The notes under the pieces were generated by a model. That model was not told where the DNA came from. It made no database searches and saw nothing but the letters and a program-made list of their open reading frames with translations. A stretch of 64,000 nucleotides of DNA from Phycicoccus sp. (lineage in GTDB: Bacteria; Actinomycetota; Actinomycetes; Actinomycetales; Dermatophilaceae): NCBI GenBank assembly GCA_012927555.1, contig JABBOX010000026.1, forward strand, positions 26,795-90,794, read 5' to 3'. How positions within the stretch are numbered: the first letter of the stretch is position 1; the number at the start of each line of letters is the position of its first letter. A program made the translations under genes and the position numbers. Below, piece after piece: positions 9,921 to 20,773 of the stretch.

Positions 9921-12809
9921 TCAGAGGTCGTCGCGCTGACCGTTTCGGGTGAGCGACCAGGCGTCCTCGCCGCCCTCGTCCTCGCCGCCCTCGTCCTCGT
10001 CGTCAACCTCTTCGTAGCCGTCGGGTGCCAGCGACTCTCGGGTCGGCCCGCCCAAGGGCACCCTGGTCGTCGCCATGGTGCTCGGATCGATAGCCGGGTC
10101 GGTGGCTGGATCGACGGTGGGCCGTGGTGACGACATGGGGTTCGGCACCGCGGCACCGTGGTCCAGATGGTCGAGATGGTCGAGGTGAACGCCGGTCGTC
10201 GAGGCCTCAACGTCATAGATCGGATCGACGTCCGGGATGACGTCGCCGCGCATCAGGCCCAGCGTGGTGTCCAGGTCGTCCAGCGTGACCAAGACATCGC
10301 GAGCCTTCGAGCCCTCAGAGGGACCCACAACGCCCCGGGACTCGAGCAGGTCCATCATCCGGCCGGCCTTGGCGAACCCGATACGCAGCTTGCGCTGAAG
10401 CATCGACGTCGAGCCGAACTGCGTCGTGATGACGAGCTCGGTGGCCTGCAACAAGATGTCCAGGTCATCGCCGATGTCGTCCTCGACCACCTTCTTGGCC
10501 GCGACCACCATGACGTCCTTGCGATAGTCCGGCTTGAGCTGGCCGCGGACGTGCCTGACGACCGCCTGGATCTCGGACTCGGTGACCCAGGCACCCTGCA
10601 CGCGCATCGGTTTGGACGTCCCCATCGGCAGGAAGAGCGCGTCACCCTGCCCGACCAGCTTCTCGGCGCCGGGCATGTCCATCACGACCCGCGAGTCGGT
10701 GACAGAAGAGGTGGCGAACGCCATACGGGAGGGCACGTTGGCCTTGATCAGACCGGTGACGACGTCGACCGAGGGACGCTGCGTGGCGAGGACGAGGTGT
10801 ATGCCGGCCGCCCGCGCCAGCTGGGTGATGCGCACGATCGACTCCTCGACGTCGCGCGGCGCAACGATCATCAGGTCGGCGAGCTCGTCGACGATGATCA
10901 GGAGGTATGGATAGGGCGCGATGACCCGCTTGGACCCCGGCAGCGGTTTGACCGCGCCAGACTTGACCGCCTTGTTGAAGTCGTCGACGTGTTTGAACCC
11001 GTACGCGGCGAGGTCGTCGTAGCGGGTCTCCATCTCGCGAACCACCCACTGCAGCGCCTCGGCGGCCTTCTTCGGGCTGGTGATGATCGGCGTGATGAGG
11101 TGGGGAATCCCCTCGTAGCCGGTCAGCTCGACCCGCTTGGGGTCCACCAGGATCATCCGCACCTCATCCGGCGTCGAACGCATCAGGATCGAGGTGATCA
11201 TCGAGTTGACGAAGCTGGACTTGCCGGAGCCGGTCGCGCCGGCCACCAGCAGGTGCGGCATCTTGGCGAGGTTGGCGATGACATAGCCACCCTCGACGTC
11301 CTTGCCGACGCCGACGACCATCGGGTGCGAGTTGCCCCGCGCCGCCTGGCTGCGCAGCACGTCGCCGAGGCTGACCTTTTCGCGGTCGGCGTTGGGGATC
11401 TCGATGCCGATCGCCGACTTGCCGGGGATCGGGCTCAGGATACGGACGTCAGCCGAGGCCACGGCATAGGCGATGTTCCTGGAGAGAGCGGTGACGCGTT
11501 CGACCTTGATGCCGGGCCCCAGCTCGACCTCGTAGCGCGTGACCGTCGGGCCGCGGCTGAAACCAGTGACCTGCGCGTCGACGTCGAACTGGTCGAGCAC
11601 CTCGGTCAGCGCGTCGACCACGGCGTCGTTGGCGGCGCTGCGTTTCTTGTGCGGGCTCCCGGGAGCGAGCAGCATGTTGTCGGGCAGCGTGTAGGTGATG
11701 TCGCCGGCGAGGGAAAGCTGTTCGACCCGCCGCGGGATCAGGGCGGTCGGCGGCGCCTCGAGCGGAACCTTCCGGTCGGCCAGGCCCTCCCCCGGGTGGG
11801 CCACACCGGCCGCGCCGGATCCGGGCGCAAGGACGCCGGGCGCTGTGGGTCTCTTCTGGCCAGGGCGGAATGCCGCGTCGGCCCTGGCCTTCGCCACGAT
11901 GGCGGCCTGCCTGAACGCCTCGTCGCCGTCGAAGGGTCCCTCGCCGATGGGCCCGGGACGGCGGCGCGTCCGGCCCTTCCCGCCAAGCGTGGCCTCATCG
12001 TCCGTGGTCTCGGCGGCCGGCGGACGACGCAACACCCAGTCGCGCAGGTCGCGCAGGCGCGTGGGAATCATGTGGACTGGTGTGGCGGACATGACCAGGA
12101 CTCCGAAGACTCCCAGCATCAGGAGCAGGGGAACGGTGCCCCACGTCCTGATGGCAGCGACGAGCGGGCTCGAGGCCAGGAAGCCGATGATGCCACCGGC
12201 GTTACGCATTGCGAGAGCACCGTCGGGTGGGCTCGGCATGCCGGCGGAGATGTGGACAAGACCGGCCGCGGCGAACGTCAATGCCGTCGTGCCGATCGTG
12301 ATGCGGTTCGTCGAGGCTGAGTCGCCCGGCGCCCGCAACAGCCGGATACCGAACAGCAACAGGGCGATCGGGACGGCATAGGCCACCCGGCCAAACGTCC
12401 CGGCAACAACAGCATGGATGACGTCCCCAGCCATGCCCTTGAGCCCCCACCACTCACGGGCCGCGACCACCACGGTCAGGCCGAGCAGGAAGAAGCCGAT
12501 GCCATCACGGCGGTGCTCCGGCTCGAGCTCGCTGGCACTGCGCCCGATCCTGCGGACGGTGCCGCCGGCAACATGGGCCATGCCCATCCAGGTGCCACGA
12601 ACCGCTCTGACCGGCCACGGAAGGTCCCCGCGCCGGGCCCGGGACCTGGACCGTGACGACCTCGCCGCGGGTCGGCGCGGTGCCGGCCGCCCGTTGCGTC
12701 CGTTGGGGCTTGATGAGCCAGCGCGTCCCGAGGACTTCGGGCGCGCGACCGGGGAAGACGTACGACTCGACACAGTTCGCAGGTTACGCGAAAGACACTC
12801 CGGTATCAC
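9921..12809 (-). CDS. ftsK: DNA translocase FtsK/SpoIIIE (start uncertain)
   Basis: Walker A VAGATGSGKSSFVNSMITS, VDPKRVELTGYEGIPHLITPIIT, C-terminal gamma winged helix TTQFGSTSMLQRKLRIGFAKAGRMMDLLESRGVVGPSEGSKARDVLV. Confidence 0.95.
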   Translation of the reverse strand: MIPECLSRNLRTVSSRTSSPVARPKSSGRAGSSSPNGRNGRPAPRRPAARSSRSRSRARRGDLPWPVRAVRGTWMGMAHVAGGTVRRIGRSASELEPEHRRDGIGFFLLGLTVVVAAREWWGLKGMAGDVIHAVVAGTFGRVAYAVPIALLLFGIRLLRAPGDSASTNRITIGTTALTFAAAGLVHISAGMPSPPDGALAMRNAGGIIGFLASSPLVAAIRTWGTVPLLLMLGVFGVLVMSATPVHMIPTRLRDLRDWVLRRPPAAETTDDEATLGGKGRTRRRPGPIGEGPFDGDEAFRQAAIVAKARADAAFRPGQKRPTAPGVLAPGSGAAGVAHPGEGLADRKVPLEAPPTALIPRRVEQLSLAGDITYTLPDNMLLAPGSPHKKRSAANDAVVDALTEVLDQFDVDAQVTGFSRGPTVTRYEVELGPGIKVERVTALSRNIAYAVASADVRILSPIPGKSAIGIEIPNADREKVSLGDVLRSQAARGNSHPMVVGVGKDVEGGYVIANLAKMPHLLVAGATGSGKSSFVNSMITSILMRSTPDEVRMILVDPKRVELTGYEGIPHLITPIITSPKKAAEALQWVVREMETRYDDLAAYGFKHVDDFNKAVKSGAVKPLPGSKRVIAPYPYLLIIVDELADLMIVAPRDVEESIVRITQLARAAGIHLVLATQRPSVDVVTGLIKANVPSRMAFATSSVTDSRVVMDMPGAEKLVGQGDALFLPMGTSKPMRVQGAWVTESEIQAVVRHVRGQLKPDYRKDVMVVAAKKVVEDDIGDDLDILLQATELVITTQFGSTSMLQRKLRIGFAKAGRMMDLLESRGVVGPSEGSKARDVLVTLDDLDTTLGLMRGDVIPDVDPIYDVEASTTGVHLDHLDHLDHGAAVPNPMSSPRPTVDPATDPAIDPSTMATTRVPLGGPTRESLAPDGYEEVDDEDEGGEDEGGEDAWSLTRNGQRDDL

Positions 12810-12845
12810 GCGTCACACGCGTTCCTGAGAGCACCAATCGACCGG

Positions 12846-13814
12846 CTAGTGGCGTGGTGGCGACAAACGGGCCCAGATGGCGCGATGGTCCGTGTGGGCG
12901 ATGGTTACGGTGCCCGCGTCCACCACCTGCAGTCCACGCATCAGCACGTGGTCGAGCTGGACGAACGGCGGGACCCTGCTCCCCACCGGCCACGTGCGGA
13001 CCCATCCCTGACCCGCGCCGCGATGCGCATCGGTCATCGTCTCGGCGACCTGGCGAAAGGCCGGATGACTCAGCGAAGAGTTGAAGTCCCCTGCCATCAC
13101 CAGTGGCTGCCCAGCAGGTTGCCGTTCGCGCCACGCCCGCAGGTCGGCCAAACCGGACCGCCACCTCGCTCCCGACGGAACGGGCGGCCGGGCATGAACG
13201 GCGCGCAGCACCACATCCCCGTCCGGCCGGTGAATCGAGACGACCGGCTCGTTGAACGCGTACGGAGATACGTCATCGATGCCTGGGGCCACCAACGTCA
13301 TCGGGATTCGACTGCGGATGATCGTCCCCCCTGCACCCTGCCGCGCCACCCCGACCGACTCGGGCAGGACTGCGTCCAGACCCGCACCCGTGAGCCGTTC
13401 GACGAACGCGGGGGTGACTTCGAGAAGTACGAGCACATCGACCCGATGCTCGCGCACAGCGGTCACCAGGCTCGGCGCGTCCGCTCGGCCGAATTGCAGG
13501 TTCGCGCTCATGACCACGAGGTCATCCCGACCCGACGTCGCCGTGTGGGCCAGCACGGATGGCACTGCAATCGTGGCGCACACAGAGAACACCGCCCCGG
13601 CCACCACCGCCACGCGCCAACGCCTGGCGATCACTGCGATCACCAGCAGACCGGTGACACCGACAGCCACGAGCGGCACCATCGACTGCAGAACGGCGAC
13701 TATGGCGATGCTGCTGTCGACCCACCGCAGTCCGACGAGCAGCACTGAGACCAACACGCCCGCCCAGAGCAGGCTGGTCAGCACCCTCCCCCCGAAGTCC
13801 CTCATCCGCGGCAT
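12846..13814 (-). CDS. Endonuclease/exonuclease/phosphatase family membrane protein
   Basis: Start MPRMRDFGGRVLTSLLWAG at 13814 (longer ORF would overlap rnj); N-terminal TM helices, then VVMSANLQFGRAD, VMAGDFNSSLSHPAF, QLDHVLMRG, IAHTDHRAIWARL EEP motifs. Confidence 0.85.
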   Translation of the reverse strand: MPRMRDFGGRVLTSLLWAGVLVSVLLVGLRWVDSSIAIVAVLQSMVPLVAVGVTGLLVIAVIARRWRVAVVAGAVFSVCATIAVPSVLAHTATSGRDDLVVMSANLQFGRADAPSLVTAVREHRVDVLVLLEVTPAFVERLTGAGLDAVLPESVGVARQGAGGTIIRSRIPMTLVAPGIDDVSPYAFNEPVVSIHRPDGDVVLRAVHARPPVPSGARWRSGLADLRAWRERQPAGQPLVMAGDFNSSLSHPAFRQVAETMTDAHRGAGQGWVRTWPVGSRVPPFVQLDHVLMRGLQVVDAGTVTIAHTDHRAIWARLSPPRH

Positions 13815-13927
13815 CCTGTCACGCGCCCCCGAGTACCCGCCCGACCCAGCGGTCCGAACACCGCTGCGGCACCGAATCCGTCGTTGGAACGTCGGATTCG
13901 GTGCCGCCCGCGTGTTCGGTTGAGGTG

Positions 13928-15613
13928 TCAGGCGTCGATGACGATCGGGATGATCATCGGTCGGCGACGCAACCGGCCGCCGACCCACGTGCCGACCGTC
14001 CGACGGATGACCTGTTGCAGCTGGAAGGAGTCGGTGACCCCTTTGCTCGCGGCATCCGCCAGAGCCTGCTCCAGCTTTGGCAGCACCTGGTCGAAGATGT
14101 CCTGGTCCTCGGCAAAGCCACGCGCCTGGATCTCGGGGCCGGCAGCGATCTTTCCGGTGGCCGCGTCGCGTACCACGATGATCGTGATGAAGCCCTCGTC
14201 GCGCAGGATGCGGCGATCCTTCAGCAGGGCCTCGGTCGTCTCACCCACGGATGAGCCATCGACGTAGACATATCCGCAGGGCACCGCGCCAACGATGTTC
14301 GCGACGCCCTTGCCGAGGTCGACGACCACACCGTCCTCCGCCAGAACAACACGGGCACGCGGGACGCCTGTTTTGACCGCCAGCTCGGCGTTGGCCACCA
14401 GGTGGCGCCATTCGCCGTGCACCGGCATGACGTTCTTCGGCTTGACGATGTTGTAGCAGTAGAGCAGCTCACCGGCGCTGGCGTGACCCGAGACGTGAAC
14501 ATTGGCGTTGCCCTTGTGGACGACGTCGGCGCCCAGCCGCATCAGGCCGTTGATGATGCGATAGACGGCGTTCTCGTTGCCGGGGATCAGCGAGGACGCG
14601 AGCAGGACGGTGTCGCCCACGCCGACCTCGATCTTGTGGTCCCGGTTGGCCATCCGTGACAGCGCGGCCATCGGCTCGCCCTGGGAGCCCGTGCAGATCA
14701 GGACGATCTTGTTGTCCGGATAGTCGGTGAGCTTCTTGATGTCGACCAGGACGCCCGGCGGAACCTTGAGGTAGCCGAGCTCCTCGGCGATGCCCATGTT
14801 GCGCAGCATGGAGCGGCCGACCATGGCGACCTTGCGGCCGCTGTCGTTGGCCGCATCGAGCACCTGCTGGACGCGGTGGACGTGGGAGGAGAAGCAGGCC
14901 ACGATCACCCGGCGCCTCGCGTTGCGGAACACGGTCGCGATGGCGGGGGCGATGTCGACCTCCGACGTCGTGAAACCCGGCACCTCGGCGTTGGTCGAGT
15001 CGACCATGAAGAGGTCAACACCCTCTTCGCCGAACCGGGCGAACGCCCGCAGGTCAGTGATCCGACCATCCAGGGGCAGCTGGTCCATCTTGAAGTCGCC
15101 GGTGTGCAGGATCGTGCCGCCGGGGGTGCGGATGAACACCGCGAGCGCATCCGGGATGGAGTGGTTGACCGCCGCGAACTCGAGATTGAACACACCGATC
15201 TGCTCGCGCTGACCCTCGGCGACCGTGAGGGTGTAGGGCTTGATCTTGTGTTCCTTGAGCTTGGCCTCGATCATCGCCAGGGTCAGCGTCGAGCCGATCA
15301 ACGGGATGTCGGCCTTGAGGCGCAGGAGGTAGGGGACCGCGCCGATGTGGTCCTCGTGCCCATGGGTGAGCACGATCGCCTCGACATCGTCCAGGCGATC
15401 CTGGATGTACTCGAAGTCGGGCAGGATCAGGTCGATACCGGGGTGGTGGTCCTCGGGGAAGAGGACCCCGCAGTCAACGATCAGCAATCGCCCTGCGTGT
15501 TCGAAAACCGTCATGTTGCGTCCGACCTCGCCCAGACCGCCGAGCGCGATGACGCGCACGCCGTTCTTCGCCAGCTTGGGCGGGGAGGTCAGCTCGGGAT
15601 GGGGATGGCTCAA
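13928..15613 (-). CDS. rnj: Ribonuclease J
   Basis: TTG start at 15613 overlapping the dapA stop (TTGA); VIALGGLGEVGRNMTVFEHAGRLLIVDCGVLFPEDHHPGIDLILPDF, LTHGHEDHIGAVPYLL. The 672-aa ORF in the track is extended into dapA. Confidence 0.93.
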   Translation of the reverse strand: MSHPHPELTSPPKLAKNGVRVIALGGLGEVGRNMTVFEHAGRLLIVDCGVLFPEDHHPGIDLILPDFEYIQDRLDDVEAIVLTHGHEDHIGAVPYLLRLKADIPLIGSTLTLAMIEAKLKEHKIKPYTLTVAEGQREQIGVFNLEFAAVNHSIPDALAVFIRTPGGTILHTGDFKMDQLPLDGRITDLRAFARFGEEGVDLFMVDSTNAEVPGFTTSEVDIAPAIATVFRNARRRVIVACFSSHVHRVQQVLDAANDSGRKVAMVGRSMLRNMGIAEELGYLKVPPGVLVDIKKLTDYPDNKIVLICTGSQGEPMAALSRMANRDHKIEVGVGDTVLLASSLIPGNENAVYRIINGLMRLGADVVHKGNANVHVSGHASAGELLYCYNIVKPKNVMPVHGEWRHLVANAELAVKTGVPRARVVLAEDGVVVDLGKGVANIVGAVPCGYVYVDGSSVGETTEALLKDRRILRDEGFITIIVVRDAATGKIAAGPEIQARGFAEDQDIFDQVLPKLEQALADAASKGVTDSFQLQQVIRRTVGTWVGGRLRRRPMIIPIVIDA

Positions 15614-16500
15614 GTCAGTCCTGACTTCTGGAGACCCTCTCGCAGCTGGGCGAGCTGGTCGGTGGTGGCGCTGACCAACGGCAGACGCACGGTGTCCGAG
15701 GAGAGAACTCCCCGATCGTGCAGTGCGGCCTTGACGGAGATCGCGCCTTGGGTGATGTGCATGACGGCATTGACCGCGGGGATCAGCTGCCGGTGGATCT
15801 CGATGGCTCGCGCGAGGTTGCCCTGACCGACGGCGGCGACCATCTCGGCATACTGCAGGCTGGCCACGTGCCCCACGACGCTGACCATGCCCACTGCGCC
15901 CTGGGTGAGGTGCGCGAGGTTGAGGGCGTCGTCGCCGGAGAACCATAGAAGGTCGGTCTGTGACATGACCTCGCTGGCGGCGAAGAGGTCGCCCTTGGCG
16001 TCCTTGACGGCAACGATGCGAGGATGCTCGGCCATCCGCAGCAACGTCTGGGTGTGGATCGGTGTGCCGGTCCGGCCCGGGATGTCGTAGACCATCACCG
16101 GCAGGTCAGTCGCGTCAGCCACCGCGGTGAAGTGCGCGAGGACGCCTTCTTGTGGCGGCTTGCTGTAGTAGGGAGTCACGACCAGCAGGCCGTTAGCCCC
16201 CGCCTTCGCCGCGGCCCGGGCGCTCTCGATCGAGTGCGCAGTGTTGTTGCTGCCGGCGCCGGCGATGATGTGAGCACGCTGCCCGACCGCCTCGACGACA
16301 ACCCGGACGAGGTCGATCTTCTCTGCGTCGGTCGTGGTGGGCGACTCGCCGGTCGTGCCGTTGACGACCAGTCCGTCGTGCCCGCGGTCCATCAGATGCA
16401 CGGCCAGCTCTTGAGCTCCGGCCAGATCGAGGGACCCATCGGGGTTCATAGGGCTGACCATGGCCGTGAAGACTCGGCCAAAGAGGGGCGTACTGGACAT
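15610..16500 (-). CDS. dapA: 4-hydroxy-tetrahydrodipicolinate synthase
   Basis: [25 protein letters not shown]...[16 protein letters not shown]...[18 protein letters not shown]...[12 protein letters not shown]. Confidence 0.95.
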   Translation of the reverse strand: MSSTPLFGRVFTAMVSPMNPDGSLDLAGAQELAVHLMDRGHDGLVVNGTTGESPTTTDAEKIDLVRVVVEAVGQRAHIIAGAGSNNTAHSIESARAAAKAGANGLLVVTPYYSKPPQEGVLAHFTAVADATDLPVMVYDIPGRTGTPIHTQTLLRMAEHPRIVAVKDAKGDLFAASEVMSQTDLLWFSGDDALNLAHLTQGAVGMVSVVGHVASLQYAEMVAAVGQGNLARAIEIHRQLIPAVNAVMHITQGAISVKAALHDRGVLSSDTVRLPLVSATTDQLAQLREGLQKSGLT

Positions 16501-16573
16501 GGGGCCACGATATCGCCCCACCATCGTGTCCGAGAACAATCATCGTGATTCCTCGCGGTGCTACGTTTCAGTC

Positions 16574-17368
16574 GTGCGCCAGTATCTGGACCTTCTCAGC
16601 CACGTCCTCGAGAACGGGACCCCCAAGAACGACCGCACGGGCACCGGCACGCTGAGCGTCTTCGGGCATCAGATGCGCTTCGACCTGGCGCAGGGTTTTC
16701 CGGTTCCGACGACCAAGAGGCTGCACATGAAGTCCGTCGTCGGCGAGCTGATCTGGTTCCTGCGCGGCGACACCAATGTCCGCTGGCTACAAGAGCATGG
16801 CGTGACGATCTGGGACGAGTGGGCCGACGAGCACGGCGAGCTCGGCCCGGTCTATGGGCACCAGTGGCGATCGTGGCCGACGCCCGACGGCCGTTCCGTG
16901 GACCAGATCGCCACGGTGATCGACTCCATCCGCACCAACCCCGACTCGCGTCGGCACATCGTCAGCGCCTGGAACGTCGCGGACATCGAAAGCATGGCCC
17001 TGCCGCCGTGCCACACGATGTTCCAGTTCTACGTCGCCGACGGCCGGCTCTCCTGCCAGCTGTACCAACGCTCGGCGGACATCTTCCTCGGTGTGCCTTT
17101 CAACATCGCCTCGTACGCGCTGCTGACGATGATGGTCGCGCAGGTGTGTGAGCTCGAGCCGGGCGACTTCGTCCACACCCTCGGCGACGCGCACCTCTAC
17201 GTCAACCATCTCGACCAGGCCCGGCTGCAGCTGACCCGCGAGCCCCGGGCACTTCCGCAGCTGCGAATCAACCCCGACCGCAAGGGCATCGACGACTTCG
17301 TCGAGTCCGACGTGGAGCTGATCGGCTACGACCCGCACCCCGGCATCAAGGCGCCGATCGCCGTATGA
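16574..17368 (+). CDS. thyA: Thymidylate synthase
   Basis: GTG start 16574: [38 protein letters not shown]...[27 protein letters not shown]. Confidence 0.97.
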   Translation: MRQYLDLLSHVLENGTPKNDRTGTGTLSVFGHQMRFDLAQGFPVPTTKRLHMKSVVGELIWFLRGDTNVRWLQEHGVTIWDEWADEHGELGPVYGHQWRSWPTPDGRSVDQIATVIDSIRTNPDSRRHIVSAWNVADIESMALPPCHTMFQFYVADGRLSCQLYQRSADIFLGVPFNIASYALLTMMVAQVCELEPGDFVHTLGDAHLYVNHLDQARLQLTREPRALPQLRINPDRKGIDDFVESDVELIGYDPHPGIKAPIAV

Positions 17369-17829
17369 CCATCATCTTGCTTGCCGCTGTCGGCGCCAAT
17401 CACGTGATTGGGCGTGATGGCGAGATGCCCTGGCACCTGCCGGAAGATCTCGCACACTTCAAAGGCACCACGATGGGTCACACCCTGGTGATGGGACGCA
17501 AGACCTACGACTCGATCGGCCGCCCGCTGCCGGGACGTCGCACGATCGTCATGACCAGCCAGATCGGTTGGCACGCCCCCAGTGTCGAGGTCGCGCACTC
17601 GCTGGCCGAGGCGCTGGCGCTCGCCGGACCGACCGAGGTGTTCATCGTCGGCGGAGGCGAGGTCTACCAGCAGGCCATGCCGTTCGCGGACCAGCTGATA
17701 TTGACCGAGGTCGACCAGTCGCCCGAGGGCGACGTCGTCTTCCCCCCGATCGATCCCGCACACTGGCGCGAGACCGTGCGGCAGGCGCACGAAGGATTCG
17801 CCTTCGTCACCTACGAACGCAAACGCTGA
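17365..17829 (+). CDS. folA: Dihydrofolate reductase
   Basis: ATGA overlap with thy[59 protein letters not shown]. Confidence 0.97.
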   Translation: MTIILLAAVGANHVIGRDGEMPWHLPEDLAHFKGTTMGHTLVMGRKTYDSIGRPLPGRRTIVMTSQIGWHAPSVEVAHSLAEALALAGPTEVFIVGGGEVYQQAMPFADQLILTEVDQSPEGDVVFPPIDPAHWRETVRQAHEGFAFVTYERKR

Positions 17830-17882
17830 GCCGGCTTCTTCGTCTCGAGGCGTCACATCGGCTCGGATGGCAGGATGGCCGC

Positions 17883-18488
17883 GTGCCACAAGACCACAGT
17901 CACCCGCACTCCGTCGCCCACGACCATGCGCACACACCTGCGACCGGCCGGGCCGCTGACGCCAGCGCCAGGATCGCGCGCCCGAGCGATGCGCCCGCGG
18001 TCGGGATGGTCCAGGCAGCCGTATGGCGCGCCGCGTACGCCGACGTCCTGCCGCGCGACGTGCTCGAGCAGTTCGACGGCCCTCGCTTCGCGCGTGTGTG
18101 GCGCGACTCGCTGAACACTCCCCCAAGCCCTCGTCATGTGCTGCTGGTGGGCTGCGCCGGTGAGCAGGTCGTTGGCTTCGCGGCCGTGGGCCCGAGCGCC
18201 GACGCCGATGCCACCGATACCTTGGGCGAGGTGCTGGCCTTGGGTGTGCACCCGGATGCCCGACGAAGCGGTCACGGTTCGCGTCTGCTCAACGCCGCAG
18301 TGGATACGTTGCGGGGCAAGGGTTTTGACACGATCAGCATCTGGATCCTTGCCAAGGACGAGGCCACCCGGGCGTTCCTGACCGCAGCCGGACTCTCGCC
18401 CGACAGCGCCTTCAGGGATCGCGTCGTCGACGCCGATGGGACGGTCGCCCGCGAGGTACGGCTGACTGCCCACGTGGCGCAGGACTGA
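17883..18488 (+). CDS. GNAT family N-acetyltransferase
   Basis: ARIARPSDAPAVGMVQAAVWRAAYADVLP...LGVHPDARRSGHGSRLLNAAVDTLRGKGFDTISIWILAKDEATRAFLTAAGL. Confidence 0.8.
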   Translation: MPQDHSHPHSVAHDHAHTPATGRAADASARIARPSDAPAVGMVQAAVWRAAYADVLPRDVLEQFDGPRFARVWRDSLNTPPSPRHVLLVGCAGEQVVGFAAVGPSADADATDTLGEVLALGVHPDARRSGHGSRLLNAAVDTLRGKGFDTISIWILAKDEATRAFLTAAGLSPDSAFRDRVVDADGTVAREVRLTAHVAQD

Positions 18489-18500
18489 CCTCATCATCCG

Positions 18501-19199
18501 ATGGGCGAACCACTCCTCGATGGCCAGCGCCGCAAAGAAGTGCTGCGCCAGTGTCTGTCGGTCGGCGTTGCGACTGGCACCTATGGCATCAGCTTCGGCG
18601 CCCTCTCGGTGGCGGCCGGCCTCAATCTGTGGCAGACGATCGCACTGTCGGCTCTCCTCTTCTCGGGCGCCTCACAGTTCGCGGTCGTGGGCATCATCGC
18701 CGCGGGAGGTTCGGGCGCCGCTGCGGTGGCAACCTCGACCCTGCTCGGCATGCGCAACGGTCTCTACGGCCTGCAGATGTCACGACTCCTCGGGGTGCGC
18801 GGCCTGCGCCGGGTGGCTGCCGCCCAGCTGACGATCGACGAGTCGACGGCGGTGGGGGTCGTCCAGCCCGAACGGTCAGCGCAACGTCTCGGATTCTGGG
18901 GCACCGGACTTGCGGTGTACGTGATGTGGAACCTGATGACCATCGTCGGTGCGGTCGTGGGCAACGCGCTCGGAGACCCCAAACGGTTTGGTCTAGACGC
19001 CGCCGCGCCGGCCGCGTTCTGCGCCCTGCTCTGGCCACGACTGAAGCGAGGTGACGCCCGTGCGGTGGCCGCCGTCTCGGCCGTCATCGCACTGGTGGTG
19101 GCCCCTCACGCGCCGGCCGGCATACCGGTCCTGGTTGCTGCGCTCGCCGCCATCGTGGCTGGCCTGCTTCCCCAGCGCACGGGCCCGGCGCCGGCATGA
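18501..19199 (+). CDS. azlC: AzlC family branched-chain amino-acid exporter subunit
   Basis: GTYGISFGALSVAAGLNLWQTIALSALLFSGASQFAVVGIIAAGGS...LLGMRNGLYGLQMS. Confidence 0.9.
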   Translation: MGEPLLDGQRRKEVLRQCLSVGVATGTYGISFGALSVAAGLNLWQTIALSALLFSGASQFAVVGIIAAGGSGAAAVATSTLLGMRNGLYGLQMSRLLGVRGLRRVAAAQLTIDESTAVGVVQPERSAQRLGFWGTGLAVYVMWNLMTIVGAVVGNALGDPKRFGLDAAAPAAFCALLWPRLKRGDARAVAAVSAVIALVVAPHAPAGIPVLVAALAAIVAGLLPQRTGPAPA

Positions 19200-19500
19200 C
19201 GCTCTGGACCACGGTGCTTTTGGCCAGCGGTCTCGCGTTCGCGCTCAAGCTCCTGGGCTACGTGGTGCCGCACCACGTTCTCGACCGGCCGGTGGTCTCC
19301 AGGGTGACCGCGATGTTGCCCGTTGCCCTGCTGTCGGCCCTGGTGGCGGTGCAGACATTCACCGGCCAGGGAGGTGTGTTCACTCTGGACGCGCGCGCAG
19401 CCGGGGTCGGTGTCGCGGTGGTCGCCCTCCGGTTCCGAGCGCCGTTTCTGCTCGTCGTGGTGCTGGCGGCAGCGACAGCCGGGATCCTCAGGGCTCTCGG

Positions 19501-19504
<4 letters not shown>
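19196..19504 (+). CDS. azlD: AzlD family branched-chain amino-acid transport protein
   Basis: Overlaps azlC; small hydrophobic protein [37 protein letters not shown]. Confidence 0.85.
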
Positions 19505-20256
<752 letters not shown>

Positions 20257-20364
20257 CCGCTCAGCCTAGTGAGACCCGAGCTGGAATGACGCGAGCTGGT
20301 ATGACGCGAGCTGTTGAGAATCCATTGCTGCAGCAAACGTGCTGCAAGCCGACATGATGGGTTC

Positions 20365-20769
20365 ATGAGTCTTCCTGAAGAGCCAGCACGCAATGTTCTC
20401 GGTGACCCGCTGGAGGAATGCGGCACGGATCCGATGACCGGGTTCTATCGCGACGGCTGCTGCAACACCGGTCCGCAGGACGTGGGCAGCCACACGGTAT
20501 GCGTCGTCGTCACCGCGGACTTCCTCGCTCATCAGCAGCGAGTGGGCAACGACCTGTCGACGCCTCGGCCGGAGTACGACTTCCCCGGTCTGCAGCCGGG
20601 AGACCGCTGGTGCGTGGTCGCGAGCCGCTGGATGCAGGCCTACCTGGACGGCGCGGCCGCGCCAGTGGTCCTGGCCGCCACGCACGAGCGGGCGCTTGAC
20701 GTTGTACCGATGGAAGCCCTGAGGGAGAACGCGATCGACGTCCCCAGCGACCCGGGCGGCCTCCTCTGA
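20365..20769 (+). CDS. DUF2237 family protein
   Basis: RNVLGDPLEECGTDPMTGFYRDGCCNTGPQDVGSHTVCVVVTADFLAHQQRVGNDLSTPRPEYDFPGLQPGDRWCVVASRWMQA. Confidence 0.9.
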   Translation: MSLPEEPARNVLGDPLEECGTDPMTGFYRDGCCNTGPQDVGSHTVCVVVTADFLAHQQRVGNDLSTPRPEYDFPGLQPGDRWCVVASRWMQAYLDGAAAPVVLAATHERALDVVPMEALRENAIDVPSDPGGLL

Positions 20770-20773
20770 GGTC

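Noticed and set aside
10177-10194. HLDHLDHLD repeat in FtsK C-terminal linker (gtggtccagatggtcgagatggtcgaggtg)
   Set aside because: Short low-complexity linker repeat; ordinary for FtsK linkers and too short for a separate claim.
10158-12320. 720-aa plus-strand ORF antisense to ftsK
   Set aside because: Long antisense frames are routine in high-GC DNA; composition is D/R/G/V-biased antisense and ftsK on the minus strand is unambiguous.
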